Under the pieces are notes generated by a model that was not told the origin of the DNA, ran no database searches, and worked only from the letters and a program-made list of their open reading frames with translations. Below are positions 54,194 to 64,000 of a stretch of DNA of 64,000 nt, piece after piece. This stretch comes from Dermatophagoides farinae (taxonomy: Eukaryota; Arthropoda; Arachnida; Sarcoptiformes; Pyroglyphidae), in the NCBI RefSeq assembly GCF_024713945.1, contig NC_134677.1, positions 3,847,001 to 3,911,000 on the forward strand, given 5' to 3'. Position numbers and translations under genes: made by a program. Each line of letters starts with the position of its first letter. Positions within the stretch are counted from its first letter, which is position 1.

Positions 54194-54215
54194 AAACAGA
54201 CTGTTCAGTCTGTTT
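54194..54215. repeat. Perfect palindrome with 10-bp arms
   Basis: AAACAGACTG then TT then CAGTCTGTTT. It lies about 470 bp downstream of the GINS3 stop codon and may fall within or beyond its 3' UTR. Confidence 0.75.
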
Positions 54216-54684
54216 ATTCCTTTACAAATGATTTGAACGATTGATTTAAAAATAGTCATCAACACAAAATTCAAAATCAATGAAATGTTAAAATACCAAT
54301 GGAAAAAAGGCCAATTCTCAATTTAATCCATTGTAGCTGAATAATCATTGGGATATTGTTGACAACTTTGTTCAACATAGCCAAATTCTTTCAAGTAGCT
54401 AAACAAATTAACAGAAAGAAATAGTAATTAGCAATGAGAAATAAACTGGATAAATACAAACCACATCCATTCGAAGATGTTCAAAACATGAAAAAAATTG
54501 TCTCATCATCCATTTAATCCACGTATCGGACAAACATAAGCAAGGCAAAACAAACAAACAATAAGAATAAAATTTCATTTACTGATCCATTTATCATAGA
54601 TAAGGTTCATGAAAAAAAAATTATTTATCACAGGCGGCCAATTAGAATAATAGTAATAAAATAATGATGATGATGATTATCAAA

Positions 54685-55824
54685 TCACTCGGTCGCTATG
54701 GTCGTTTTAAGGAGGATTTTTCTTTTTCTAAGATTTATAACCATTTCATTAGCTCTTATACGTATCAATTCACGATTTTCCCATAATTTCATTTGGCTAG
54801 CTAAACGTCGACCAACGTTTAATAATTCACGTTCCCAATTATCTAAACGACTAACAAATTGATTCATATCGTTCAATGTTTCATCAGTTATTGATGTTGG
54901 ACCTTTACTGCCTGTTTCACGTAAAAATCGTTCATGTTGATCGGTTTTAATCATTGAATCTAATTTCGATATCGATGAACATGTAGATTCATGTAATGAA
55001 TCACCATTATCATCCATATTGGATAATGAACCGTTAGTACCAACACCACTACGGCCACAAGTATTGCCACTCAAAGCAAAATTAACCAAACGGCGAAATC
55101 GTTGCTTAAATGTACGTAACATAGATATGGCTACATCTTCACTTTCGGCCAAATTCATACCGGTCAAATGCCGACCACTTAGATAATAATTCGGTCCTAA
55201 TTTATGTAGATTAACACAATTAGCATCGGCTTCAAGAATTTCTCGATAAATTAGATTATATCCTTTAGGTAATTTAACCATCACGGCACGATCACCATTC
55301 AATTCTTTTACCATCCATAATGGCAATTCTAATTTTGTTCCAATGGCAATATCATGGCTAGTCATGTTGTCATCACTACTTTCCTCTTGGTGCTGTTGTT
55401 GACTAGGATCTAAATAACCCAATTTCGGTATTGTACGTTGAAATTTAACTGATAAACGTATCGTTTGTGAAAGAATATCATTGAGATCAAAATAATTCGA
55501 ACAATAGAATATATCACGGACACGTGATGATTCATTGGACAATAAAGACATTGATTTTGATGTTGTCATAGTGGTCATATTGATATTTGAACTATATAGA
55601 TCATTCGATGAGGATAGATTTCGTCTAAATCGAAAAAATGAATCATCGTCAGTATTATTGGCAAATGCTGAGGATGACATGAAACCGTCGACACCAGAAT
55701 CTTCGATAAAATTCGTTGACATTTCTACATCTCTTTCACCAATTGGATTATGAATATCGAATAACATGGATTCTTCAATCATTGTTTCCAAATCATTTTC
55801 CGTATGATGACGGTTATTATTCAT
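54685..55824 (-). CDS. GINS3: GINS complex subunit 3 (Psf3)
   Basis: Subunit of the GINS tetramer, which joins CDC45 and MCM2-7 in the CMG helicase at replication forks. Single exon, 379 aa, against about 216 in human. The core matches in order: NYFDLNDILSQTIRLSVKF and IPKLGYLDP (B domain, from ~aa 112), GTKLELPLWMVKEL, ADANCVNLHKLGPNYYLSGR, FKQRFRRLVNFA, then after an insert RLDNWERELLNVGRRLASQM, LWENRE and LRKRKI. The extra length comes from a Ser/Asn/Asp-rich N-terminal extension of about 110 aa and a Gly/Ser/Asp insert of about 60 aa between the A-domain helices. The extended region includes many Ser and Thr and could be phosphorylated (inference). The first Met of the ORF is used; a later start is possible. 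Confidence 0.88.
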   Translation of the reverse strand: MNNNRHHTENDLETMIEESMLFDIHNPIGERDVEMSTNFIEDSGVDGFMSSSAFANNTDDDSFFRFRRNLSSSNDLYSSNINMTTMTTSKSMSLLSNESSRVRDIFYCSNYFDLNDILSQTIRLSVKFQRTIPKLGYLDPSQQQHQEESSDDNMTSHDIAIGTKLELPLWMVKELNGDRAVMVKLPKGYNLIYREILEADANCVNLHKLGPNYYLSGRHLTGMNLAESEDVAISMLRTFKQRFRRLVNFALSGNTCGRSGVGTNGSLSNMDDNGDSLHESTCSSISKLDSMIKTDQHERFLRETGSKGPTSITDETLNDMNQFVSRLDNWERELLNVGRRLASQMKLWENRELIRIRANEMVINLRKRKILLKTTIATE

Positions 55825-57837
55825 TATTGGTTATTTTTTATTGATAATAACGGAAAAAAATAAATTTTCGTAATTTGAATAAAATGAGTTCACAATATAT
55901 TGTTTAGAAAAAAGGCGGACAAATTGAACATTTCATTTATGAATAGTTACAAATATCGCATGAGCTTTTATTTGAAAAAAAAATTGTGAATATATGGTAA
56001 GATATGTACCCAATCTTTTAACAATAAGTGCCACTACAACAATTATATTAGTAAAATACAGTCATCACTCGAAAAAAATGCAAGATATGATAACGACACC
56101 TGTTGACAATCATGATAGTGTGAAAATATCATCAAATTGTATTAGAGCTAGTTTCAGAATTTCAAAATGAAGAAAGTTAGTAAATCATTATTCCAATTAA
56201 CACAACACTGATGCAGCCAAAAATGTCTTGGTCAATCAAGTTCGATTTATGGGCTCAATTTTGAAATTTTCCTGATTTCCTGAGATGATTAGTTTTTACA
56301 AAAATCTCAATCTTAATTTTTACCCCTTATTAACATCTCTTTTCTACAATTTGTTCTGTGTCCGTTAGGTTTTTTTGATTAATTTTCCACATCATTCTGT
56401 CTTAGTTCGAATCAGGATTACAAAAGTGAAGCAAAAAAAAAAAATAATAATTCAAACTAATGTTCACATATCGAATGTTTGTTAGTCGAGGATCGTCTGT
56501 ATTACAACCACCATCAACAATGACAAATGATGAAAAGAGAAGAAAAGAGGAGGTTTCGTATCGACAAACCTACTTTAGAGCCAGTATATATAAATACGAC
56601 AGAACCGATCTCGTTGCGACGATTGTCCGTCGTTATTATTTCGAATGTGGATTGTGTTTGAGCATGCTCATCAATTGGTCTGTATAATGAACCACTACTA
56701 CTTATACGGCATTGAGATTGATGATGGAGGATAGAACAATATTTTCCCATCATCATCATGAAGATGGCAATGGGTGAAATTTGGCGTTCTGGTCTGCTGT
56801 TCGTATCCATACACACGGGATAAATAATGTTTTGTTTGAGTTTCATCAAACAATCAAAACAACTTTAAGAATATTTTTTATTTTAAATAACGTAACAAAA
56901 ATTTTGACTTTTGAACCCTCGAAAAAACAACGATTCTAATTGCAAAACAAAGATCAATTGGTTTTAATTTGTCAAAATTATTTCAATTCATATATGTCCG
57001 ATGGTTGACAGGTTGATCTATTTGTATGTGTTTATCCTGATGATGACAATGACCATCATCTGAATTGAGTTTATTGTTGAACACCTTATTGTATAATGAC
57101 ATTCAAATTCAACCTATAAATAGAATGTCAGAAATCTGCCAATCATTTTTGTGTCCGAAATTTTTACAATCGATTGTAATCATCATCTTAATCACCGGTA
57201 AGTGAATATGTTCTTTTTTCTGTTGATTGTTCTTCAAAGAAATTTTGAATTTTTCTTCATTTGTTTAAAATTCTTAGTTTAAAACAACAAAAACAAAGCA
57301 AAATACACATCTGTCGCCATTCATCTCAATCAAAGCTGTACAGAATCAACACTGCAAAATTAATGGCATTTTTGCAAACATTTCAAAAAAACAATCAATC
57401 ATCAAAATATCATCGTTGCCCATCTTATAATTGATTTATTCAATTTCAATCAATCGTATTGACGTTATATTTATATGCACAATACCAACTCCACTTTAGT
57501 TTAGCTCACTATCTCAATCTTTATCATTTGCCTTATCACTATCTATTTTGACTCATTATCATCATTCAGATAAGACCACAATAATTGATCAAAAAACTCG
57601 TCAATTTAATTGATTTCATCAAAATTACTTATTATCCGGTTGTGCAATTTCGAATATCGTATCTGTAACCATCGTTTGTTTCCAATAATTATTCGTGTCT
57701 CATCAATAACATCCAGATTTTATTTGAATTTATTCATTTGAACATTCGAAATACGGACACACACGTGTGTGTCTGCATTAATTCATTCAATCTTTTGCGA
57801 ACAAACGTGGAAAAATTCTTTACAAGTTGATTATAAA
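55825..57837. other. Divergent intergenic region between GINS3 (-) and TFIIA-L (+)
   Basis: 2.0 kb, AT-rich, expected to contain both promoters. A short ORF at 57125-57197 (MSEICQSFLCPKF then hydrophobic) ends at a good GTAAGT donor but leads to no coding acceptor that I can find. No other feature supported. Confidence 0.45.
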
Positions 57838-60800
57838 ATGGCCGCTGCATCTGTGGTGAGTGTTTTTAATTTTTTTTTTTTTTTGAATAGATAGCTTTGT
57901 ATTTGTTATCGGAAAGGCATTTATATCCATAATGATGATAGTTTTTTCATTCATGATGGTGATGATGGTGATGGTTGTATTGAATGATGACAACAGGTTG
58001 TCATCATTATGTTGGTGATAGTAGTTGTTTTGAAAATTTTCAACCATACAAAATAACACAAACAATTTGTTCAGTTGTTGTTTGCTTTTACTACGATCGC
58101 AATGGAACGATTCGATTTGATTTTTGTTCGTATATTTGCCTTCGAATTTAATTCAATTGGTTCGATTTTTTTCATTTTTAAAATGAATCAAGTATATAAA
58201 CAATAAAATTGTAATTCGAATTTTACAACCACGGATAAAAGTTCATCACAAAAAAAGTTCCTATATTTTTATCAACAAAAATATAATGCAACAACAAAAA
58301 GATAATTGTAATCGATGGCAAAGTCCACGGCAACAAATTCCTTTGAATATTACAGGATCAACCCCATATCAAACAACGGGTAGTTATTTATCATCAAGAC
58401 CGTGGAATGGATGCCAGCAACAGCATTATTCTAGTTATGGTCATTTATCATCATCATCATATCCGATTCCTTATTCACAGAATAATCAGCCGCCCTGTAC
58501 TCAGCGATCATCATCGCTAGCTTGGCACCCTTACCGTCAACAACAATTAGATAACCAAAGTTTTTTTCATTCACCATCCCGACGACCATTACCACCATCA
58601 TTTTATCATCATAAACAGAATTACCATCACCATCATGGTTGTTGTGGCTGTCGAACGACAATTTCTAATAATAATAATAATAATAATAATGCGGGTACCA
58701 CCGGGGTCGTTCATCTTTCGGCCTCTGGTTCATTGGATACGTTTCTAAAGCCTCGTCCGCCGCATTCACGTGATATTGTCGTAATTATCATTTATTCGCC
58801 AAGAAATGAGCGCCACCTGGTGCCGTTAAAAAATGCTATTTTAAAATTTTTTAATTATTTTTTCTTGAATATACTAATTTGTTTCATTTTATTATGAATA
58901 GCCAAAATTTTACAAATCTGTCATTGATGATGTTATCGCGTCGATTCGGGAGGTTTTTCTGGATGATGGAATCGATGAACAAGTCATACAGGAAATGAAA
59001 CAAACATGGGAACGTAAAGTATTGGAATCGCCTGCTGTTGAACATGCATTGCAACAGGCTCAAGCTCAAGCTGCATCACCATCGACAACAACTTCGGCAA
59101 CTGCAACGACAACCAATACGGCAACGACAACTACAAATTCTTCATCAAAAGCAGAAAAGTCATCGAAAAATAGTCATCAGAAAAAAGATCGTGAGCAGCA
59201 ACAACAGCAAAGTAATACCGGTCAAGGTCAGACAACATCAGTGATTACATCGAATCCAAATCACGTTCAAAAAAATGGTGGTAACAGCAATGCATCTAAT
59301 ACCAAAACCTCTAACAATATCTCATCGAAAGTAATAAAAAAAGAAATTTCCGATGAGACTGTGGCTACAACGGCGATGGCCGCAACCTCGAAAAAACAAA
59401 CGATAACCGCTTCTCCTAACACTGTGATGGTCGCTAATCAATTGCAATCGCAGCAAACTGTTGTAACAACGGTGGCGACACCCACTCTGGTGACTACATC
59501 CGGGCATCATCCCCAGCAACAACAACAACAGGCAATGTTTCGTGCATCAGCCATCGTTCAGAATACGCATTCATTACAACAACAACAGCCGCAATCACAA
59601 CACGGATTTATCGGTATGGCCACTTCAGCTCCTCCAAATGGTGGAGCTCATGCAGGAACGCCAACATTATTACAGGTATCATCATCAACTTCCCCAACAA
59701 ATTCCTCCTCGTTAACTCAAAAAACAAATAAACGGCAAACTGGTGGTGGTGGTGGTGGAAAACATATTCAACATACATTAGCTAGCGGAATGATTGTCGG
59801 GTCTGTCGATGGTGGTGGTGGTGGTTCTAGTTACTCCAATATTGGTGTAGGCACTAATGGGCTTGGTAATAGTGATGTTGGTGTTAGAGGATCTTTTATT
59901 TCACCCCTTTCAACTACAACAGCAGCAAACACCTCTTCCTTACAGGGTCAATCAACATTTAAGAATGTCAATTCATTAGCGATAAGCAGTAGCGATAATA
60001 ACTTGAATAATAATAGGCATCATAATAGCGATACAATCAATAGTAGTAATAATCATAAACGTATAAGAATGGATAATCGTCCATCTAACAAGCAACGACA
60101 AGCCAGCAATAATAGTCAAAAATCGATTCATACCTCTCAGCAACAGAATAATCTGAATGATTTAGCTGATGCAGCAATTATTGCACGAATGAATTCCCAA
60201 GATAGTAGCCATGTTGGTCTTGGTCATCCTCTGAGCATTGGTAGTGGACAACATGGTTATCCCGTATCACAATCTATACCATTCAATTTATCGACGGGTA
60301 CAAGTACGAATCTCTCATTAATTCGTCATGATCGAGCAGCAGCAACAGAGGCGAATTCTAATAACCGTTATCGTGAACAAATGCTTCAACAATATTATAT
60401 TGATTCATTATTTAATCAATCATCCACATCGCCATATTCATCCGCATATGCTGCTACATCATCAAACAATTCTACTTCCAATTCCGGACCATTTGTACAT
60501 CGTAATGCCGGAACAAGCCATTACAATAACATTGTTGGTGGTGGTGGTGGTGGTAGTAATAATAATATTGGTATTGGTGGCTTTTCACATATGTCAAATT
60601 CTTCACATAAGGTTGTAGGTCTTATTGTTGTTGTTGTTGCTGAACACGATAGTCTTTGCTTACAATGCTGTTACAATCTAATCGCTATCTATCGCTTGAT
60701 CTCTTTCTAAATGTTAATCTCGGAAAAATTTTTCTCGCAATCTTATTTCGTGTCAAAATCCGTATACATCTTTTTGTTCCCATTTTAATCATTGTCACCT

Positions 60801-62075
60801 TTGTATTTCTAATATTTAAGCACCAACACATGCACCCGAATTCGATGCATCTCTGTGTCTGTGTGTTTTCCTCACCTACCTCCCAACCAGTAACCCGATC
60901 TGGTATAATTACTTTCTTTGTGTGCTTTTTTCTAGAAGAAAATGATTCTCTAAATGATGCCGATTTTAAAATTTGATCGAACCCACATTCATTATTAGAT
61001 TTTACTAACTTTTTACCAATTTTATTTTTCACTTCCTTTCTATACAGGAAGTCAAATTTCCACCTGGAGTGATACCTGGCAAATTTATAATGCTACCAAA
61101 TAACATGGTAAGTTTTTTCTAGTTTCAAATGATTTATCTTTAATGATTGTACCTTTGGTATGATGATGTTTTAGAATCATCCTGGAACATTCGTTATTAA
61201 TCCTGAGTTATTAAATTCAATCAATCTTCAACATGGTAGTAGCATCATACATGCTGCACCTGGTGCACAGCCAGTTTTTCAACATCAAGGTTCGTTATTC
61301 GTCAGTCTAAATATTAAATTTCAATTTCAAATATTTTCATAGGCATAGCTCCTGGAACCATTCCATATGCAGCAATTCGTGCAACAGGCGTTCAACCAAA
61401 TGTAGGCATAACATCATCACCATTACAACAATTGGTTCGTGGTCAAGTTCTAACAACATTACCGACGACACTCACTTCTGTATTGACGCCAACGGTTTTG
61501 ACAAGTGGAGCTCAACAGCAACAACAACAACAACACTCAATTGGTCAACAGCAACAATCTCGTCCAAGTTCAGGTGGTGGTGGTCGTGTAGCTCAATTGG
61601 ATGGCCATCATGATCAAACTAATGATTCGAGTGATGATTCCAATGATGATGATGATCTTGATGATTATCGTGACAATGATGATGATCTCGATGGTGATGA
61701 TGATGAAATGAATGATGAAGAGAATGAAACTGGTGTGGAAGAGGTATGATTCGAATATTTCTTACATTTTTTTGCAATAATTTTATTTCCCACTTATTGG
61801 ACAAAATTTTAGGAGCCATTAAATTCAGAAGATGATGTCAGTGATGAAGATCCAGTAGAACTTTTTGAAACTGACAATGTCGTCGTTTGTCAATATGATA
61901 AAGTTGGTTGAAAGTTTGCTTTCTTCATTATACTATTTCTAATATTTCGAATTTCGCCCTTGAATAGGTCACCAGAACAAGGAATAAGTGGAAATTTTAT
62001 TTCAAAGATGGTATTATGAATCTGCAAGGCAAAGATTATGTCTTTTCACGAGCTTTAGGTGATGCTGAGTGGTAA
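57838..62075 (+). CDS. GTF2A1: Transcription initiation factor IIA large (alpha/beta) subunit
   Basis: TFIIA-L precursor, which stabilises TBP on promoter DNA with the gamma subunit. Exons: 57838-57855 (MAAASV), 58902-60611 (or 60614), 61048-61107, 61175-61289, 61343-61743, 61813-61902 and 61968-62075; all GT-AG and in phase, about 833 aa. The N-terminal helical domain is PKFYKSVIDDVIASIREVFL then DDGIDEQVIQEMKQTWERKV. A very long Gln/Ser/Thr/Asn/Gly-rich linker (~500 aa, exon 2) follows, then a proline- and valine-rich part. Next come QLDGHHD (61594-61614), an acidic Asp run, and the C-terminal beta barrel EEPLNSEDDVSDEDP, TDNVVVCQYDK, RNKWKFYFKDGIMNLQGKDY ending in FSRALGDAEW. Fly and human proteins are about 370 aa, so this linker is unusually long. 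The ends are certain; the exact exon 2 donor is not. Confidence 0.92.
58286..58780 (+). CDS. Possible alternative first coding exon of TFIIA-L
   Basis: Within TFIIA-L intron 1 an ATG-initiated 165-codon open segment rich in Ser, Gln, His and Pro (MQQQKDNCNRWQSPRQQ...) runs to ...SRDIV, where a GTAATT donor at 58781 is in phase 0. Splicing to the TFIIA exon at 58902 would give DIV-PKFYKSVIDD, in frame. Composition matches other low-complexity coding in the window. It could also be a chance ORF or an independent short gene. Confidence 0.4.
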
Positions 62076-64000
62076 ATATACAGACAATGCAAATGATATC
62101 ATCATCGGATGAGATCCATTTCTCATTTTCATCTCGTCACATCATTTTCATCATTCTCGTTGAGCGTGTCATAAAACTCATTTATTTTTTTTTTTGATTT
62201 TCATTGAAAAACACGGATCGATCGGAAAGGATCGGTTCGATAAAAAAAATCGCAAATTCAAATTAAAAATATTTACCTTCAATTTCTAACCGGAAACACA
62301 GTTTATTATTTCCCAATATTCTTGTTCCGGCCTTCAATCTTGTCTATCCTCCTTAATTTTCTTTGTGTTTTCTTCTTTTTGATAATTTTTTCCTTTTCAA
62401 TACACACAACCACCCACTTATGAACCGAAACAAATTTATAATTCCACTTAAAAATGATCACATGTAGCTGGAAAAAAAACCAGACCATCATCGATTGGTG
62501 AATTTCTTTGACCAGTTTTTTTTAAACTGGATTTTCATTCAAATTCAATTCAATTGTTTTGATACCCTTTTTTTCTAAGCAAACGTGTATTGCATTCATA
62601 CATCCATCATATACACACCTACACCAACCAGACAGACAAACATACATTTTGCGATTCATTTTCAATTATCAATCAAAATTGTGTAATCATGCGAGTTTTT
62701 TTGTGCGCGAAAACATCACTTTCATTATGATTATTATTATTGTTTTGAATGAAAATTTAAAATTTGAAAAAATAATTTCTGACAAATTCAATTATCAATT
62801 AATTAAATAAAAATCTAAAAAATTTTCACGTAATCAATAGATGTCGCTGATAATTAAATGAGTCTTACGCAATTTTTTATTTTTTTGTAGTCATAATGTT
62901 ATAGCAAAACGAGTTTCACCTGATAGTTATAGAATGAACTGAACTGCCATAGGTTTGGTTTCTTAAATAGATGCTTCTACCTCATTGTGCAATCATGATA
63001 GTAGTAGTTTTATGTTTTACTGTAAAATGGCGGTTTATCTACAAAGCAACAACCTGTTGTTACTTTTTTTTTCTATCCCGCTTTCCATTATTTATTCGCC
63101 GTCGGTCATTGTGGATCGTCGAACTTTTCTGAATTTCTGTGTGTATGTGTGTGTCTACGAATTGAATGCTTTATTCAAAAAACATCATTTGAAAATATTA
63201 AAAAATTCAATGCATGATCATGAAGAATTTGTTAATGAACATGAACATAGAATGTGAATCGATCGACTAGAATGAACATCAAATGAACCAATACGAACAA
63301 TGAAAAGGTAAATTTTTCCTCTCACTATTCTACCTGTATATCCGGTAGTTTTAATTTGTTAAAAAATTGGCTTTATCCTGTTTTGTGTTAATTGCAATAA
63401 TGATTCATTATTCACATTTTTTTTTGCTCAATGCATTATTGTAAGCGAATGAGTAATATAGCCCATTTGGCCTTCTTTATTTTCACTTCCTTTGTATATA
63501 GTTCATAAAGGGTAATCTTTCATTGGCCAGTGATTCGCCTATTCAATTTCATTATGAAATTCAGTTCAACGAAAAATATGGCAATAATTTTTATTTGTTA
63601 TCGATTGGCCTACTGTTAGTTTATTTGATAAAATAAATGACTGCCAAACAATTGCATTTAGTTTAATAATTTTAAACGTACGTTTCAAATGAATTTCAAA
63701 TGAAGGATCGGCAAAATTTAAATAACTATGTAAATCTTAGATCATTCATGTGTCAGCATTTTAAATCCCAAGTTTTTTTTTGCAAGCCAGAACTGCAATC
63801 GATCATTTGTGACTGTCTCCTTTTTTCCTTGCTTTATGCATACGATCTACATCGATGATGGACGTTTCAAAATCGATTGAATATATCCGGTGTGGACATC
63901 GATAATTGAATCCATCTGTTAAGATCATTAAATCGAATACTGAAAAACTAATAATTGATCATTCAAATCGATTAAAGTTTCATAAAAATGGTCAAGTCAT
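62076..64000. other. Region downstream of TFIIA-L to the window end
   Basis: 1.9 kb, AT-rich, holding the TFIIA-L 3' UTR and unassigned sequence. A 90-codon ORF at 62985-63257 is not recognisable. An ATG at 63988 (MVKS...) near the edge could start a gene that continues beyond the window, but nothing confirms it. Confidence 0.35.

Larger units (their letters stand above)
46518..54684. other. Non-coding region between calmodulin and GINS3
   Basis: About 8.2 kb with no supported gene. The part nearest 46.5-47.6 kb should hold the calmodulin 5' UTR and promoter. The rest is AT-rich with simple repeats, two copies of a Helitron-end-like 20-mer (48675 and 53565), a perfect 16-bp-arm hairpin (52902-52936), a tandem duplication (53704-53783) and a perfect 10-bp-arm palindrome (54194-54215). 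ORFs here are short and unlike known proteins. Confidence 0.5.

Noticed and set aside
54330-54530. Minus-strand two-part reading frame (FEWM joined to CYLKEFGYVEQS...) across a 63-bp GT-AG segment below GINS3
   Set aside because: Joins in phase, but has no start codon or possible upstream exon because GINS3 occupies the space; probably chance within the GINS3 3' region.
57125-57197. Short signal-peptide-like exon with GTAAGT donor
   Set aside because: The only nearby acceptor leads straight to a stop codon; no mature product can be built.
61619-61819. Histidine-rich minus-strand ORF
   Set aside because: It is the complement of the Asp-rich (GAT) run of TFIIA-L.

Overview
The window looks like nuclear DNA of a small-genome arthropod, most likely an astigmatid (dust or scab) mite. 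It is very AT-rich. Genes are eukaryotic with GT-AG introns that are mostly 45-140 bp and a few of 2-5 kb. Proteins carry Asn, Gln and Ser runs, and one gene belongs to the ABCH transporter class, a group best known from arthropods. The species call is inference. I reconstructed exon boundaries by hand from splice sites, reading phase and family knowledge; nothing was aligned or searched.

Layout. 0.2-5.05 kb (+): a ten-exon JIP3/JIP4 (Sunday driver) motor-adaptor gene. 6.0-10.6 kb (+): an ATP9/Neo1-class P4-ATPase with an unresolved frame change near its N terminus. 10.6-16.2 kb: non-coding, holding a 754-bp piggyBac-type MITE with TTAA flanks. 16.2-23.7 kb (+): a 13-exon ABCH half transporter with a 3.1-kb first intron. 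24.0-29.3 kb: a dense housekeeping block of mL37 (-), NF-YB (-), mL39 (+) and a SLC35A nucleotide-sugar transporter (+). 29.6-35.4 kb (+): EAPP, two exons around a 4.8-kb intron. 35.4-43.8 kb: non-coding and rich in simple repeats. 43.8-46.5 kb (-): calmodulin in four coding exons, the first being only the ATG. 46.5-54.7 kb: non-coding, with two Helitron-end-like motifs and two perfect palindromes. 54.7-55.8 kb (-): GINS3/Psf3. 57.8-62.1 kb (+): the TFIIA large subunit with a Taspase1-type cleavage site and a possible alternative first exon.

The genes do not form one pathway. They are conserved cellular genes in transport (JIP, ATP9, ABCH, SLC35A), mitochondrial translation (mL37, mL39), transcription (NF-YB, TFIIA-L, EAPP), replication (GINS3) and calcium signalling (calmodulin). 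I did not find a convincing new multi-gene system. The best second looks are the NF-YB intron with no AG acceptor, the piggyBac MITE, the ATP9 frame break, the alternative TFIIA first exon and an unidentified membrane-protein exon antisense inside the EAPP intron.
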